From the NCBI GenBank assembly GCA_036897485.1, contig JAYMTF010000012.1:1-64000 (forward strand): a DNA stretch of 64,000 nucleotides. The letters run 5' to 3'. The notes under the pieces are model-generated. The model was not told where the DNA came from. It made no database searches and saw only the letters and a list, made by a program, of their open reading frames with translations. Each line of letters begins with the position of its first letter. Positions within the stretch are counted from its first letter, which is position 1. This DNA comes from Pelargonium nanum (taxonomy: Eukaryota; Streptophyta; Magnoliopsida; Geraniales; Geraniaceae). The position numbers and the translations under genes are program-made. Below, piece after piece: positions 48,033 to 59,857 of the stretch.

Positions 48033-51000
48033 ATGGATTTGGATCAATGGTTATTGAAGGTGAAAGGAGGCGAGCATCTACTGGAAGACGAGCTTCAGCT
48101 TCTCTGCGAATATGTATGCACGCCATTTCTCCTTCTCCTTCTCCTCCTCTAGGTTGATTCGCAGGAAGTGATGCGTTTTGTTGCTAGATTTATGGTTTCT
48201 GTACAATTGACATTTCTAGAGCTTTACGATTTTGGAACCCGTAGGATTATTTGATTGAATTTTGCGGATGTTTTTGGATTGATGCTGTAATTTCTTACTA
48301 ATTTTGATCCTGCTTAACTTAGGCTCAAAGACTTATCTTGAATCTCAATAGTGTGATGTTGAGCAGCCATTGTAGTTCGAGCTTGGGGAGCTCCTCCAAT
48401 TAAATCTATGAACCAATTCGCAACAGCATTATTGTTCCGAAATATATGATGAAATAGAGGAAAATTGAAGTAGTTGCGCAGTCCGTGATAGAAAACTAAG
48501 TTAGCATCTAGATTTTTGTTGTTATTGTTGTTGAATGGGAATGAGAATCAAGAATGGATTGCAAAATTGAGCAAATGAGAGTCTCATTTCCATTCTGATC
48601 CTTGAACCTCCTTCATGAACAAAAATTATAATCCAAACCTACCTTATTCTTTTGTCTGAAACTTATATAGGTTTGTTATTTGGGAGGTTTGGGGCACTCT
48701 TGTTTTGTGCTTGAGTTGACTTAAGGAGGTGTCACAATCATCTGAATCAGATAAAATGTTATGTTGCTCTAAATTCAAGATCACCTGACATCTTCCCAAA
48801 CCAAGACAGCAGTTGAGCTGTAGTTTGTTATATAAGATCCATGGATATGCATGTGTGGATCACGTGATGTGATGTGAGTTATTGTAGAACTTCAAAATGT
48901 ATAGTTGGTTGTTCTTTAAGATGTCGTGCTTTAAATTTATAAAATACTCACTGTGTCCTAAAATGAGTGCTCACTTTCCCATTTTTGTAAGAGACAAGGA
49001 TAAGTTAGGTAGAATTGAACATTCTCCTTTGTACCTTCATGTGATCTTGTTGTAACAAACTCAAAGAGTTCCAACTAGTTTATCATAAAGGTATTGTTAG
49101 TAATGCATGCATAACTAACTAACTAACTAACAAAAAAGGAAGGTGGGAACTCATGCTGGGACAAACCTTTTAGAGAAAGTGAACACTCATTTTGGGACGG
49201 AGGCATGATAATAGTTTTTTATGTGTATGCTCCTTTTGTTAATTTTATCGTTCACCAATCCGCTTATATATGTGTATATACCCCTGTAGAACACATTTGT
49301 GCAGACACCAGACACAACTCAATAACATTTATCTGACTGGAGTGTTTGGCTGGTTTTGTTTGTGTCCTGCACAATGTTTATCCAGTAAAACATTTATAGT
49401 TTTTCTTACATGAATAATGCAGATGATGTTTTATTAGGTGAAGGTAGTATTATACTTAATGCTGTGCATACAAATATCACAGGTAAAAGAGATCCTCATT
49501 GAAGAATCCAATGTGCAGCCTGTTAACAGTCCAGTCACTGTCTGTGGTGATATTCATGGTCAGTTCCATGACTTAATGAAACTTTTTCAGACAGGAGGTC
49601 ATGTACCAGAGACAAATTATATATTTATGGTGCGGTTTTTATCTTTGTATGTTGTAAAATCTGTCCAATTCTATGTCTTTCGTTTAGCCACTTGAAATGT
49701 GAAATATCTGTAATGGCCTGGCAGGGGGATTACGTTGATCGAGGTTACAACAGTCTTGAAGTTTTTACTATTCTTTTGCTTCTTAAAGCAAGGTATGCAC
49801 TCCACCTACACATGCTCACCCATCTATGTGACCTGTGTTCAGGATGCTGTAGATTTAAATATCAAACACACTCGTTCTTTAAGATTAGTTACGTAAAGTC
49901 TTGTTATTTATCATCATGTCAGGCTGAAGCCCTAATATAGAAGATTTCTGTTTCACAAAGAATGCATTTGGTTGTCACAAAGGAAAGCCTTTTTTCAGAA
50001 ATAGTTATAGAGAAGTGCAATTTGGCTTAACACTTTAAAGGCACTTTGTCCTGTTGTCCTCCTTTAAAAAATAGATGAAGCATCCTGAAATAAATAATTG
50101 TTCAACCTTCTCTTCTTCCATAGAATGTATTTCAACAGAACAAAAACATGTTATTGTACCCTTGAAAATTTGACTTCTGTTAGTTGATGCCCTTGCTATC
50201 AAGATCATGTTCTTTGAAGAAGCTAATAATGCTTTGTTTCTTTTATTGGTGGGTCTACTTTGTAGGTATCCAGCAAATATCACCCTTTTGCGTGGAAATC
50301 ATGAGAGCAGACAGCTAACTCAGGTATGCATTATGCACCCAAGATTTTGCATTCTAGAGCTACTCAACATACAATCAATTGATGACACATCAAGATATCT
50401 GTTAAGTTGAATCTTATGTAACAAAAAGATCTGCCATTTCATGACTCAGTTAAAAATCTATGCAATTTTATTTATTTATTTGAGTTGTTGCTTGTCCAAT
50501 CAGAAGCCCCACCTGTATTTGATACTGTATATGCCTAGAATGAAGCTATTGGTTGCTATATTCCATCTAATCCTACTAATAGTTTGTCTTAGGTTGAAGT
50601 TCAGATTAGCTTCAAGTTTGAATTTTAAATCGTTTCAAGATTCTGTATGCAATATTGCTCCATGGGTACTGTATATTTAGTGTACATATTAATTATTAAA
50701 TTCATTTGCTTTAGAAAATTAAAGATCTAGTGTATTTTTGCTAGTGACAAAACAAACCAGAACTTATATACTCAGTTGGGGGTACAGTCAGTACCTTATA
50801 TATGTGGTAGAATGTGGTGGATGATATTTCCTTCATCTTATGTTTCCTAAAACTGTGGTAAACAATTCTTTCCGTTAGCCACTACAATTGTTGATGAAAA
50901 AAGTTTCAGAATTTGTTCAAAGGAAACATTTTCTCAATCCCAGTCCTTTGTCTTACAGTTACCGTGTAAAAATTCGAAACTGAAAACTTAACATTCTGCT

Positions 51001-52796
51001 TCAGTGCCAATGTCTCATGAGCTATGAAGCACCAACACGGCACCCAACCTGTGTGTCCGAGTCCGACACGCGAATCGGACGCGTCGGATCGCGAATTAAA
51101 AATTAAAAGAAAAAGAAAAAAATTTCCGATAAGCCACTGTAATTCTACTCAGATGTTTTGCAGGTTTATGGTTTAAAGCATGAGTCATGAGTTTAAAGCA
51201 TCCTGCAATTGCTGCTATAGTAATTCTACTCAGATGTTTTGCAGGTTTATGGTTTCTATGATGAGTGCCAGAGGAAGTATGGAAATGCCAATGCATGGCG
51301 GTACTGTACTGATGTTTTTGATTATCTAACACTCTCAGCCATTATAGATGGAACTGTAGGCCCTGTTCTCTCTAGACATTCATCTGAATTACATCTGTGT
51401 TTCTTAAATTATAGTAGTACTAATTTTGTTTTCTTTTTCTGTAGGTGCTGTGTGTTCATGGTGGTCTTTCGCCAGACGTACGGACAGTCGATCAGGTAAC
51501 TTATTTTCTCCTTACGTTAACTCAGTGTTATGGTATTTGATGATTTCAAGATTTATAGGCGACATGGTTTTTCTTGGAGTGTTAAGTATTTCTCAACTTC
51601 TGTTCTGATAGATAAGAGTTATAGAACGGAACTGTGAGATACCACACGAGGGACCATTCTGTGATCTTATGTGGAGTGATCCTGAAGATATTGAAACATG
51701 GGCAGTCAGTCCACGTGGAGCAGGTTGGCTTTTTGGCTCCAGGGTCTCTTCTGAGGTAATGCAGTGCAATCTTCTGTATGTATTTCATGAAAAAAAAAAG
51801 AATGCATGGAAAATCTTTTCCCATTTCCTATCATTTGTGGCACCAATGGTAGGCTTGCAAAATCCACTGAGAATATTTTCCTGTGTAGTGTCCAGGGAAA
51901 AAAAAATCTTTTTTCCAAAGTGGAAGATCTACAAATGAAAAATGTTTTTCCAGGCCATCCAAACACCAAAGAATAAGCTGTTTTTGGAAGACGTTTTGTA
52001 GTTATTCTCCATAAAGTAAGAGGTTTCAAAAGTATATAATTATTCTGAAATTTCAACACTCTGCACCCTCTCTGCAGTTCAATCACGTAAACAAGCTTGA
52101 TCTGGTTTGTCGAGCACACCAACTCGTGCAAGAAGGGCTCAAGTACATGTTTCAAGATAAAGGCCTCGTGACTGTGAGACTCAAAAGCTTGCTTATTCAT
52201 TATGTTTTTATTTACTTATTTTAGCAACCTCATAGTATATTTTGGTCTTAATCTTACAGGTATGGTCTGCACCAAATTATTGCTATCGTTGTGGGAACGT
52301 GGCTTCTATATTGAGTTTCAATGAGAATATGGTGAGATATTGATTGCAACTTCCTTGTATATTGTTTGTATAGGTTTATCACACATGTGGCATTGTCCCG
52401 AGTCCTTTTCATGACCAAAAAGTCTTGATCCATACATGAACAATTAGAATCTCATTCCCATTCCTAAACAAAAATTGTAATCCGAACCCTACCAAGTTCA
52501 ATTACATGACGGCCATTATAAATTGCATATAATTTATGCGGCTGCTTTCTCGACTGATAAAGCTAGAGCTGGCAGCAGATAGGTTGAATATTCTCAAGGA
52601 AAAGAAATTATGACAATGTTAGCCGAAGCTGAACCTAGTGTTTACCGTTATCTTTAGTAATGAGATTTTTCTTCTGATTCTGTGTCATTGATGTATCCAT
52701 ATTACCTTGCAGGAAAGAGAAGTTAAGTTTTTCACTGAAACTGAAGAGAACAATCAGATGAGAGGACCTAGGACAGGAGTGCCTTACTTCTTGTAA
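48033..52796 (+). CDS. FYPP: Serine/threonine phosphatase PP6 catalytic subunit, FyPP type, 303 aa
   Basis: A PPP-family phosphatase. In Arabidopsis FyPP1 and FyPP3 dephosphorylate phytochromes, PIN auxin carriers and ABI5. Exons: 48033-48113, 49483-49629, 49725-49792, 50266-50323, 51245-51355, 51445-51495, 51612-51755, 52078-52173, 52260-52331, 52713-52796. The total of 303 residues is the family's usual length. Metal and catalytic motifs are all present: GDIHGQ (49-54), GDYVDRG (77-83), RGNHES (108-113), HGGLSPD, WSDPED and [11 protein letters not shown]. The end TGVPYFL keeps the conserved C-terminal Leu that is methylated in PP2A-type enzymes. The start [20 protein letters not shown] matches the family. 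Next to exon 5 its acceptor is duplicated (see 51139-51255). Introns carry Stowaway- and Tourist-like elements. Confidence 0.97.
48535..48643. mobile_element. Tourist-like MITE, left-truncated, in FyPP intron 1
   Basis: Right end AATCCAAACCTACC followed by TTA; interior GGGAATGAGAATCAAGAATGG and TCTCATTTCCATTCTGATCC. The left end is missing. Confidence 0.7.
48947..49206. mobile_element. Stowaway-like MITE in FyPP intron 1
   Basis: Left CTCACTGTGTCCTAAAATGAG and right CACTCATTTTGGGACGGAGG are inverted; the left border follows TA. About 260 bp and related to the copy at 19821. The right border is approximate. Confidence 0.75.
51139..51255 (+). repeat. Tandem duplication of the exon 5 acceptor in the FyPP gene
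   Basis: The 36 bases 51139-51174 and 51220-51255 read the same: GTAATTCTACTCAGATG then TTTTGCAG|GTTTATGGTTT. The second copy is the true acceptor and exon start (VYGFYDE). The first copy carries an identical acceptor and the first 11 exon bases. Use of the first would give VYGLKHES and then TGA. Confidence 0.92.
52399..52493. mobile_element. Tourist-like MITE fragment in FyPP intron 9
   Basis: TTTTCATGACCAAAAAGTC, GAATCTCATTCCCATTCC and right end TAATCCGAACCCTACC. The left end is missing. Confidence 0.65.
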
Positions 52797-54580
52797 TTCG
52801 AGGGAGCTCAGCTAACTATACCTATATGATGCACTACTTGTAAAATTAGTTTGTCATTGTGATTAGTTTTAAGAAATAGCTGTATTAGAGATGCTTTTAT
52901 GATGATTTCAGGTGGGTAATTATTTATTTAGCCTGGCCGGAAAATTTCCATCTGGTCTTAGGCTGTTTCTGAAGTTTGTCAGTTGCTTTTTACACTATAT
53001 TGTTTATCAGTTACATTTCTTTTATGTTGTTGTTTCTTATGGTTTCTCCTGTAAGCTGTAGAGAACCTGGTTCAATATAATTATGGGCCTTGGAGAATAT
53101 GATGATGAGGGTCAAGAAAGCCATGGCTGATTTAAGAGCTGTTGGATGCTGACAAATATACTATTGGACAGTACTTACAGGTATGTATATATGCACAACT
53201 ATTTGAGTATTGTAAGGTGACCAATTAGAGCTGGTAATTTTTGTATGCATGTCGTGTTCGTGTCATATATTGAAGGTTGATCGTGTACTATATGAGCCAA
53301 CATGGACATAACACGTTTAGTAACCGTGTTTAAATACTAAGCATGGGCACGACTTGTTTATGAACGCACAACACGACACTTTTAACATGTTTAATTAAAT
53401 GGATCGGATTAACAGAACACAATCTTGTACGTTTTGCGGCTTTGCGCAATGATTAATTATCACAAATTTAACATAACTATGTTGTTTAGTTAGGGTATAT
53501 CTTGGGGGGTTAATTTATAGTTATAACACCTAAATGGGTGTTGGGGATCGGAGCTCAATGTAAATGCGACACACTTGTACTAAATGTGTTGAGACTCTAA
53601 TAAGAACATGATATGGTTACCAAATTAGTGAACACGATTGCTTACTCTGTGGCCAAAGGTTGTACTTTAGTCAAATCTGCTTAATATGCCTAACTAGTTT
53701 TTGTCATATTTAAAACTGCTTTGACCTGCACTAACAAACTTACAATTTCGATGATTTTGTCAATGGAACAAAAATTCATGGGTTCAATCAAAACCTTATT
53801 GAATTTGATTATAAAATCCACGACGTGCTCAAGGAAAGTGATTTTGGCTTTATAAACCAGATTTAATTATATGTATATATAATGGCAAATTCAATTTTTG
53901 TGTGCTCATCTCCATCGGAGTGATTCTTTTGATTAGATACTCTCTCTACTTGAGTTGACAATTTGGATTTTATGAATCAAATTTGGATCGTATTCTTTTG
54001 AGTTTGGATTATTAAATGTTATTTTAAAATTTGATTTGAGACAAGTTCATTATATTATATTTTTGTTGTAACAAGCTCTAGGCATTTAATCCAATTCATT
54101 GATAGTTCAAGCGTAACTAAATTTATAAAAAATGAACAATTATTTTGAGACAAATTATACTAGAATGTGTACCCTTATTTTAAGGTAGAAATAGTACATA
54201 ATATTTTCGAAACTTGTTGAATACAGTAATTTTCAAGATGCTTGGAACAAAATTTGGCCAAATTTCAAACCAAATGTGTATGTTAACTTGTTAAGGATAT
54301 TGTATAACAGCAAGTGATGCGCCTAATAGATTACAAATGTAGTAGCTCTTCAAATAGCACAAGAGATATTTTGACCTTTTATTAATGGCAATAAATAAAA
54401 GAAAAATAAAGAAAAAAACAATGGGCCATTTTGTGAAAAGAGTCCAAAACCACCACACACGCCACCAAACCACCAAACAAACACCACGTGCTCTCTCTCA
54501 CCCTTTGAGTTTGGTCGTCTTCTGCTTGATTTAATTTAATTATAATTTTGTACTGTTAAATTGAAGTCACAACCAGAGTA
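52797..54580. other. Spacer between FyPP and pyruvate kinase
   Basis: Starts with the FyPP 3' UTR. Includes a truncated hAT-like copy (from 53226) and, near 53953, GAGTTGACAATTTGGATTTT, which resembles another worn family end. No gene seen. Confidence 0.5.
53226..53650. mobile_element. hAT-like MITE, left part, truncated
   Basis: TAGAGCTGGTAATTTTTG begins it, followed by CATGTCGTGTTCGTGTC, ACACGTTTAGTAACCGTG and ACAACACGACACTTTTAAC. No right end found; the end given is approximate. Confidence 0.6.
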
Positions 54581-54611
54581 CTAATATATATTTATATAAT
54601 AATATATAATC
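54485..54611 (+). promoter_or_regulatory. Probable pyruvate kinase promoter: G-box and TATA-rich stretch
   Basis: CACGTG, a G-box core, stands at 54485-54490. A TATA-rich stretch (TATATATTTATATAATAATA) follows near 54585-54610. A CT-rich leader from about 54655 to 54680 lies just downstream, as in many plant leaders. Confidence 0.5.
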
Positions 54612-54639
54612 AACAGTAATCGTTGCAACAAGCACGCAC

Positions 54640-55549
54640 ATTATATCTACTACATCCTCTCTCTCTCTCTCTCTCTCTCTGGTTTGAGTTGAGACTTGAG
54701 ATTCAGACAACTACAAAAACAAGGGTTGCGGAGAAACAGTCAGTACGGGTCGTCACTTCTTCTTCGTCTTCTCTTCTTAGCTGCTGCTCTGCTCTGCTCT
54801 GCTTGCTTCTTCTCAGTTCGATTTCACTTCCCAGCGAGTATGCTTTTCTTCTTCGATTTCACCTCACAATTACTCATCTTTATATTTATTTACTCTCGGA
54901 TCTTCCATTTTCTTGTTGTGATTGGAGATCTGATCTAATCTCATCTCAACTTCGGCTCGCCTCTTGTGCTCAATCCCTAATACTGCTACTTTTTAGTTTT
55001 TACTGCTCACTAGATGCAATTTCTTTTCTTTTTTATTTGATTATCCGGTTTCATCTCTATATGAGCAAACAATTGTTTATTTCTGCACTACTTGTCGCTT
55101 AATATTTGTCTATTGTTGCTGCCTGTCCAATAGCTGTTCATTTCTGAATAAAGTTGGAATTTTTATTTAGGGTTGATACTTGTACTTTTCGATCTCATGA
55201 TCTACTGTACCATTGCCTACCTTATGATAAAACTTAACTTTCATTTAGTTCGTATTTTGGTCATGCACTCAATTGATGGAGTTCTGGGCATGCACAGATT
55301 TTGAAAAGGAATGGGAGTTAACAAAATTTATTTTTGGGCATGGGTGATGACTGATGAGATTGAATGACATAATGAACAATTGTGATATAAAAGAATAGTT
55401 AAGAGGATCATTTATGACGTTAACCCTTTTATTTGCTTATTTTATAAACACCTGCTTTATGTGATATCTGTGTAAATTTTTTATTCTGGTTTTGTGGGTG
55501 TGTACATTTGAGTTAAGTATCTTACCAACATCTTTGTGCTGTGTGAAGA
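54640..55549 (+). promoter_or_regulatory. 5' leader and leader intron of pyruvate kinase
   Basis: C/T-rich DNA with no long true frame. TTTGTGCTGTGTGAAG|AATGG looks like a 3' splice site two bases before the ATG, so a leader intron of several hundred bases is likely; its donor was not fixed. Confidence 0.45.
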
Positions 55550-58392
55550 ATGGCCAACATAGACATTGAGGGGATCATGAAGGATCTCCCACATGATGGT
55601 CGCATCCCCAAGACCAAGATCGTGTGCACTCTTGGTCCTGCTTCTCGCTCTGTCTCCATGATTGAGAAGCTTCTCAAGGCTGGCATGAATGTTGCTCGTT
55701 TCAACTTCTCCCATGGTACCCATGAGTATCATCAGGAGACCCTCGACAACCTCAAGATTGCCATGCAGAACACTCAGACTCTCTGCGCTGTTATGCTCGA
55801 CACCAAGGTAATTTAATATAAACAAACACTCTCCCTTACATGCACGTGTTCCATTGTTTCTATGTTTTGTTCGTCAGTGCGGAAATTGATAATCTAGCTG
55901 ACTTGCGCCTCTCTTCAAGAGCAAATAAGATGGTATATGCATCTTTGGTATGGCGTGGATTGCAATTGAAATCATTTATCAAAGGTAAAAGCCCCAATTT
56001 GGTACCCGAACTTTTTTTAAACCAAAAATAGTCCTTGAACTTTCGTGTTTTGCCCCAATTTGGTCCATGAACTTTTTTTTGACCCTGAACTTTCACATAT
56101 TGACCCAAAATGGTCCTTTCCCTTAGAGCTATTTTGGGTAAAAAAAAGTTCAGGGACCAAATTGGTCAAAACACCAAATTTCAGGGACTATTTTTGGTTA
56201 AAAAAAATTCAAGGACCAAATTGGGACAAAACACCAAAGTTCGGGGACCAAATTGGGTCTTTTACCTTTATCAAAGTGTCTGACAACAAATAACTATGGC
56301 TGTGAAGGAATATATTAAACCATGAACCCTCTTTTATAATATAGTTTGATTGAGTGAGGAGCGACTATGAGCGTGAGTTTAGGTGCTTTTTGATAGCTCT
56401 TAGACTAGGAACTTCTTTTGTTTGAGAGCTCTAGGATAATGAGTATTGGGTCCTTATCTGCTTTTCACTCAATTCGTTGTAGGGACCTGAGATTCGAACA
56501 GGTTTCCTCAAGGATGCGAAACCTATTCAACTCAAGGAAGGTCAGGAAATCACTGTTACTACTGATTATGACATCAAGGGTACTGAAGAGATGATCTCCA
56601 TGAGCTACAAAAAGCTTGCTGTTGACTTGAAGCCTGGAAATACCATATTATGTGCTGATGGAACTATCACCCTCTCAGTTTTGTCTTGTGATACAAGCGC
56701 TGGAACAGTTAGATGCCGTTGTGAGAACACTGCAATGCTAGGTGAGAGGAAAAATGTCAATCTTCCTGGTGTTGTGGTTGATCTTCCTACATTGACAGAG
56801 AAGGATAAGGAAGACATCCTGCAATGGGGTGTTCCAAACAAGATTGATATGATTGCTCTTTCATTTGTGCGGAAGGGGTCGGATCTTGTTAATGTCCGTA
56901 AGGTTCTTGGCTCCCATGCTAAGAATATTCAGCTTATGTCAAAGGTATGTACCTCTTCTATTTCTAGAATTCTAGGCTTTTCAGGATGTAAAGTAACAAG
57001 TTTATGCATGCATGGTTTTTGTATCATCTAAGTAACAGATTCTGTGCGCTGTTATGCAATATTCTAGGTAGATTTTGTCGATGTCTAAGGTTCTTGGTCC
57101 ACAGGCTAAACATATACAATAAGTTTTTGAATCTGTATTTACTATTTATGGATGCGTATGCACGATCTGTGTAGTTTTGCAGCCTCCAAGTATGTTTAGC
57201 TATGTAACTGACTTGTTGATTTGACTTTGGCATCATGTTTAGTGGTACGCACATCAATCATATAAATGATAATGTTTAAGACCATTTGAGGAATATCAAT
57301 CATGCAAGCAACAATTTGGCATCTCCTTTTAGATACCTAAGCACATATAAAATCGGTTCTTTTGCTTAGTGGATAATAATATTTAACTAGTTACATTTCA
57401 ACCTTGTTCCAAGAAAAATCTGCATCAGCCTTATACTTGCATGCCTTGTACTTTGTGGGGAGAAATCACTTTTGCTATTCATCTTAAGCTATTGGAATTC
57501 TCATGTGCTTTTATTACTAGATGTATTTTTGGTATTTGTGGTCATTTAATGATTCTCTCTGTTGCTATGATTTCTCAAGGTTGAAAACCAGGAGGGAGTC
57601 ATAAACTTTGATGAGATCTTACGTGAAACTGATTCATTTATGGTTGCTCGTGGTGATCTCGGGATGGAGATTCCAGTTGAGAAGATTTTCTTGGCACAGA
57701 AAATGATGATATACAAGTGTAACCTAGCAGGCAAACCTGTGGTGACTGCCACCCAGATGCTTGAGTCCATGATCAAGTCTCCGAGGCCAACACGTGCTGA
57801 AGCAACTGATGTAGCCAACGCTGTCCTTGATGGCACTGACTGTGTCATGCTTAGTGGTGAGAGTGCAGCTGGAGCATACCCCGAGCTTGCTGTGAAGATC
57901 ATGGCTCGAATCTGTATCGAAGCAGAATCTTCCCTCGACTACGGTGTTATCTTCAAGGAGATGATTAGGTCAACTCCACTTCCCATGAGCCCATTAGAGA
58001 GTCTTGCGTCCTCAGCTGTCCGAACAGCTAACAAGGCTAGAGCAAAACTCATTGTCGTGCTGACTCGTGGAGGCACTACAGCAAAATTGGTTGCCAAGTA
58101 CCGGCCAGCCGTTCCAATCCTCTCTGTGGTCGTCCCAGTTTTGACAACAGACTCGTTTGACTGGACCTGCAGCGACGAGACACCAGCGAGGCACAGTCTG
58201 ATATACAGGGGTCTGATTCCTCTTCTGGCCGAAGGATCTGCCAAGGCAACAGATGCAGAATCCACAGAGGTGATTCTGGAGGCGGCGCTGAAGTCTGCAA
58301 CGGAGAGAGGACTGTGCAAACCCGGAGATGCTGTTGTGGCACTTCATCGCATTGGAGCAGCTTCGGTTATTAAGATCTGCATAGTGAAATGA
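55550..58392 (+). CDS. Pyruvate kinase, cytosolic, 510 aa
   Basis: Transfers phosphate from phosphoenolpyruvate to ADP, the last step of glycolysis. Exons: 55550-55807, 56483-56944, 57580-58392. Motifs in order: TKIVCTLGPASR, GMNVARFNFSHG, MLDTKGPEIRTGFL (the exon 1-2 joint falls after DTK), the B domain (KPGNTILCADGTITL), NLPGVVVDLPTLTEKD, a substrate and metal site in DMIALSFVRKGSD, MVARGDLGMEIP, TATQMLESMIKSPRPTRAE (the pyruvate kinase signature helix), DGTDCVMLSGESAAG and the C-terminal domain (LTRGGTTAKLVAKYRP). No transit peptide precedes MANIDIEGIM, and 510 residues is the usual length of the plant cytosolic form. Intron 1 holds a Mutator-like MITE. Confidence 0.97.
55984..56266. mobile_element. 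Mutator-like foldback MITE in pyruvate kinase intron 1
   Basis: Left end GGTAAAAGCCCCAATTTGG, right end CCAAATTGGGTCTTTTACC. The target duplication TTTATCAAA (55975-55983 and 56267-56275) is perfect, 9 bp, as for Mutator-type elements. The inside repeats the phrases GGGACCAAATTGG, TTTTTGGT and GAACTTT in both directions, so single strands would fold. 283 bp, no frame. Confidence 0.9.
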
Positions 58393-59646
58393 TATGGGAA
58401 TGGGAAAAACCCTGATTGCCGTTGAGTTGGACAAGATGCGTTTTCATTTTTCGAACTTATGTTTTGTGCTTGTTGATACTATGTTGCATCCATCTGGAGT
58501 AATGGTGGAGGATTAAGGTAGTTTATGTTTAATGTTTAGGTATGTGACAGGATATATGTGAGTGCATGGGATTTTCATCATCATGTGTTGAATGATGCAT
58601 TTTCATGTATGGCCTGATACAGAAATAATGAACTTTGCATTATTTATGTGGAACTATATGTTTGGTTATGGCCAGTGATTTGGATTTTACAAAATTTGTA
58701 TAGTTGAGGAATCAATTTAGAATGAAATGAAATATTTTGGAACCAAAATATAATATTTTCCTGTGAAATATAGTCTGATTCTTAAACCAAAGCACATGCT
58801 GTGGTCAGCGAATATAGTAGAATATGCCAAGAACAACCGAAGGGACCAAGAAGCACTGTGAGTGGAGCTGTGGAGGTAGCTTAGCTTAGCTTAGCTAGCA
58901 TCCAAGATAGATGGATGGATGGATCTGCTTCAAACTTTCAAATCAATGGACCTCTCATTGTCAACTTCACAACATTTCTATTTCTATTTCTTGAGAAAAT
59001 CCAATGGCATCTTTTAATTTGTGGTTCTAACTTCTGAGACTAATTTATTTGTTGAAGTGTTAATTACGGATTTGTATTTGTTGCAGCACAAGACAAGGGT
59101 TATAGAGATTTGAGTTTTGTAATTTATTATTACTAGTTTATTATTTTTATATACGTTTTAAGAAATTATAACTTGGTTCATGTGTCTAGTTTTATGTGTT
59201 TTTTTAACACATGATCTACCATTTATTTGATCGGATCAACAAATGAATTTTTAACATCAATATTATTCCGTTTTGATAATATAAAAATATTAAATACAAG
59301 TCTCAATGGTATTTAAGTGATGCATGAGTTAGTAAAGGAGGAAGAGGAGGACTCATTTTCAACCTAGTAAAGTGTGGTGGTGTTTGGGCTAGTGATGAAG
59401 AGTCTAGAGTGTAGACTAGTCTCCATATAGGACAAAAGTGATATTATTAGTATATATTACAAGAGAAGAAAGATTGTCCAACTCCAAACAACAATCCATC
59501 AAGTGAAGCAGTGAGTATCTTCAATTTCATGGGATGGATCTGTCACCAAAACTCCTTTATTATTCCTGCATTACTCTTCTATTTCACTCTTACTTACTTT
59601 TTCATGATATTTTTACTTGTCAGTCTCAGTTCTTGGGGCAGTGAAG
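58393..59646. other. Spacer between pyruvate kinase and alpha-galactosidase
   Basis: 3' UTR of pyruvate kinase, then AT-rich DNA with short tandem words (AGCTTAGCTTAGCT near 58880, ATGGATGGATGGAT near 58911), then the alpha-galactosidase promoter and leader. No gene seen. Confidence 0.5.
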
Positions 59647-59815
59647 ATGATGATGAAGATGATGTTTGCTGCAATTGTAATGTTGGTGTTCAAAATATGG
59701 TGTTTTTCTTCATCAGTAACAGCAACAATGGCTTCACAAGAGCCACTGATCAGAAGAGATCTTCTGGCTAATGGTCTTGCCATGACTCCTCCCATGGGGT
59801 ATTCAACCCTAAACC

Positions 59816-59857
<42 letters not shown>

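Noticed and set aside
51000-51110. CG-rich stretch with GACACGCG and CGGACGCGTCGG before FyPP exon 5
   Set aside because: It looks like a dispersed repeat end, but no second end or target duplication could be found, so no element is called.
54623-55102. 159-codon open frame upstream of pyruvate kinase
   Set aside because: Low-complexity Leu/Ser translation of a CT-rich leader; no ATG start and no homology.
58012-58434. Minus-strand open frames opposite pyruvate kinase exon 3
   Set aside because: Shadow of a long, conserved coding exon.
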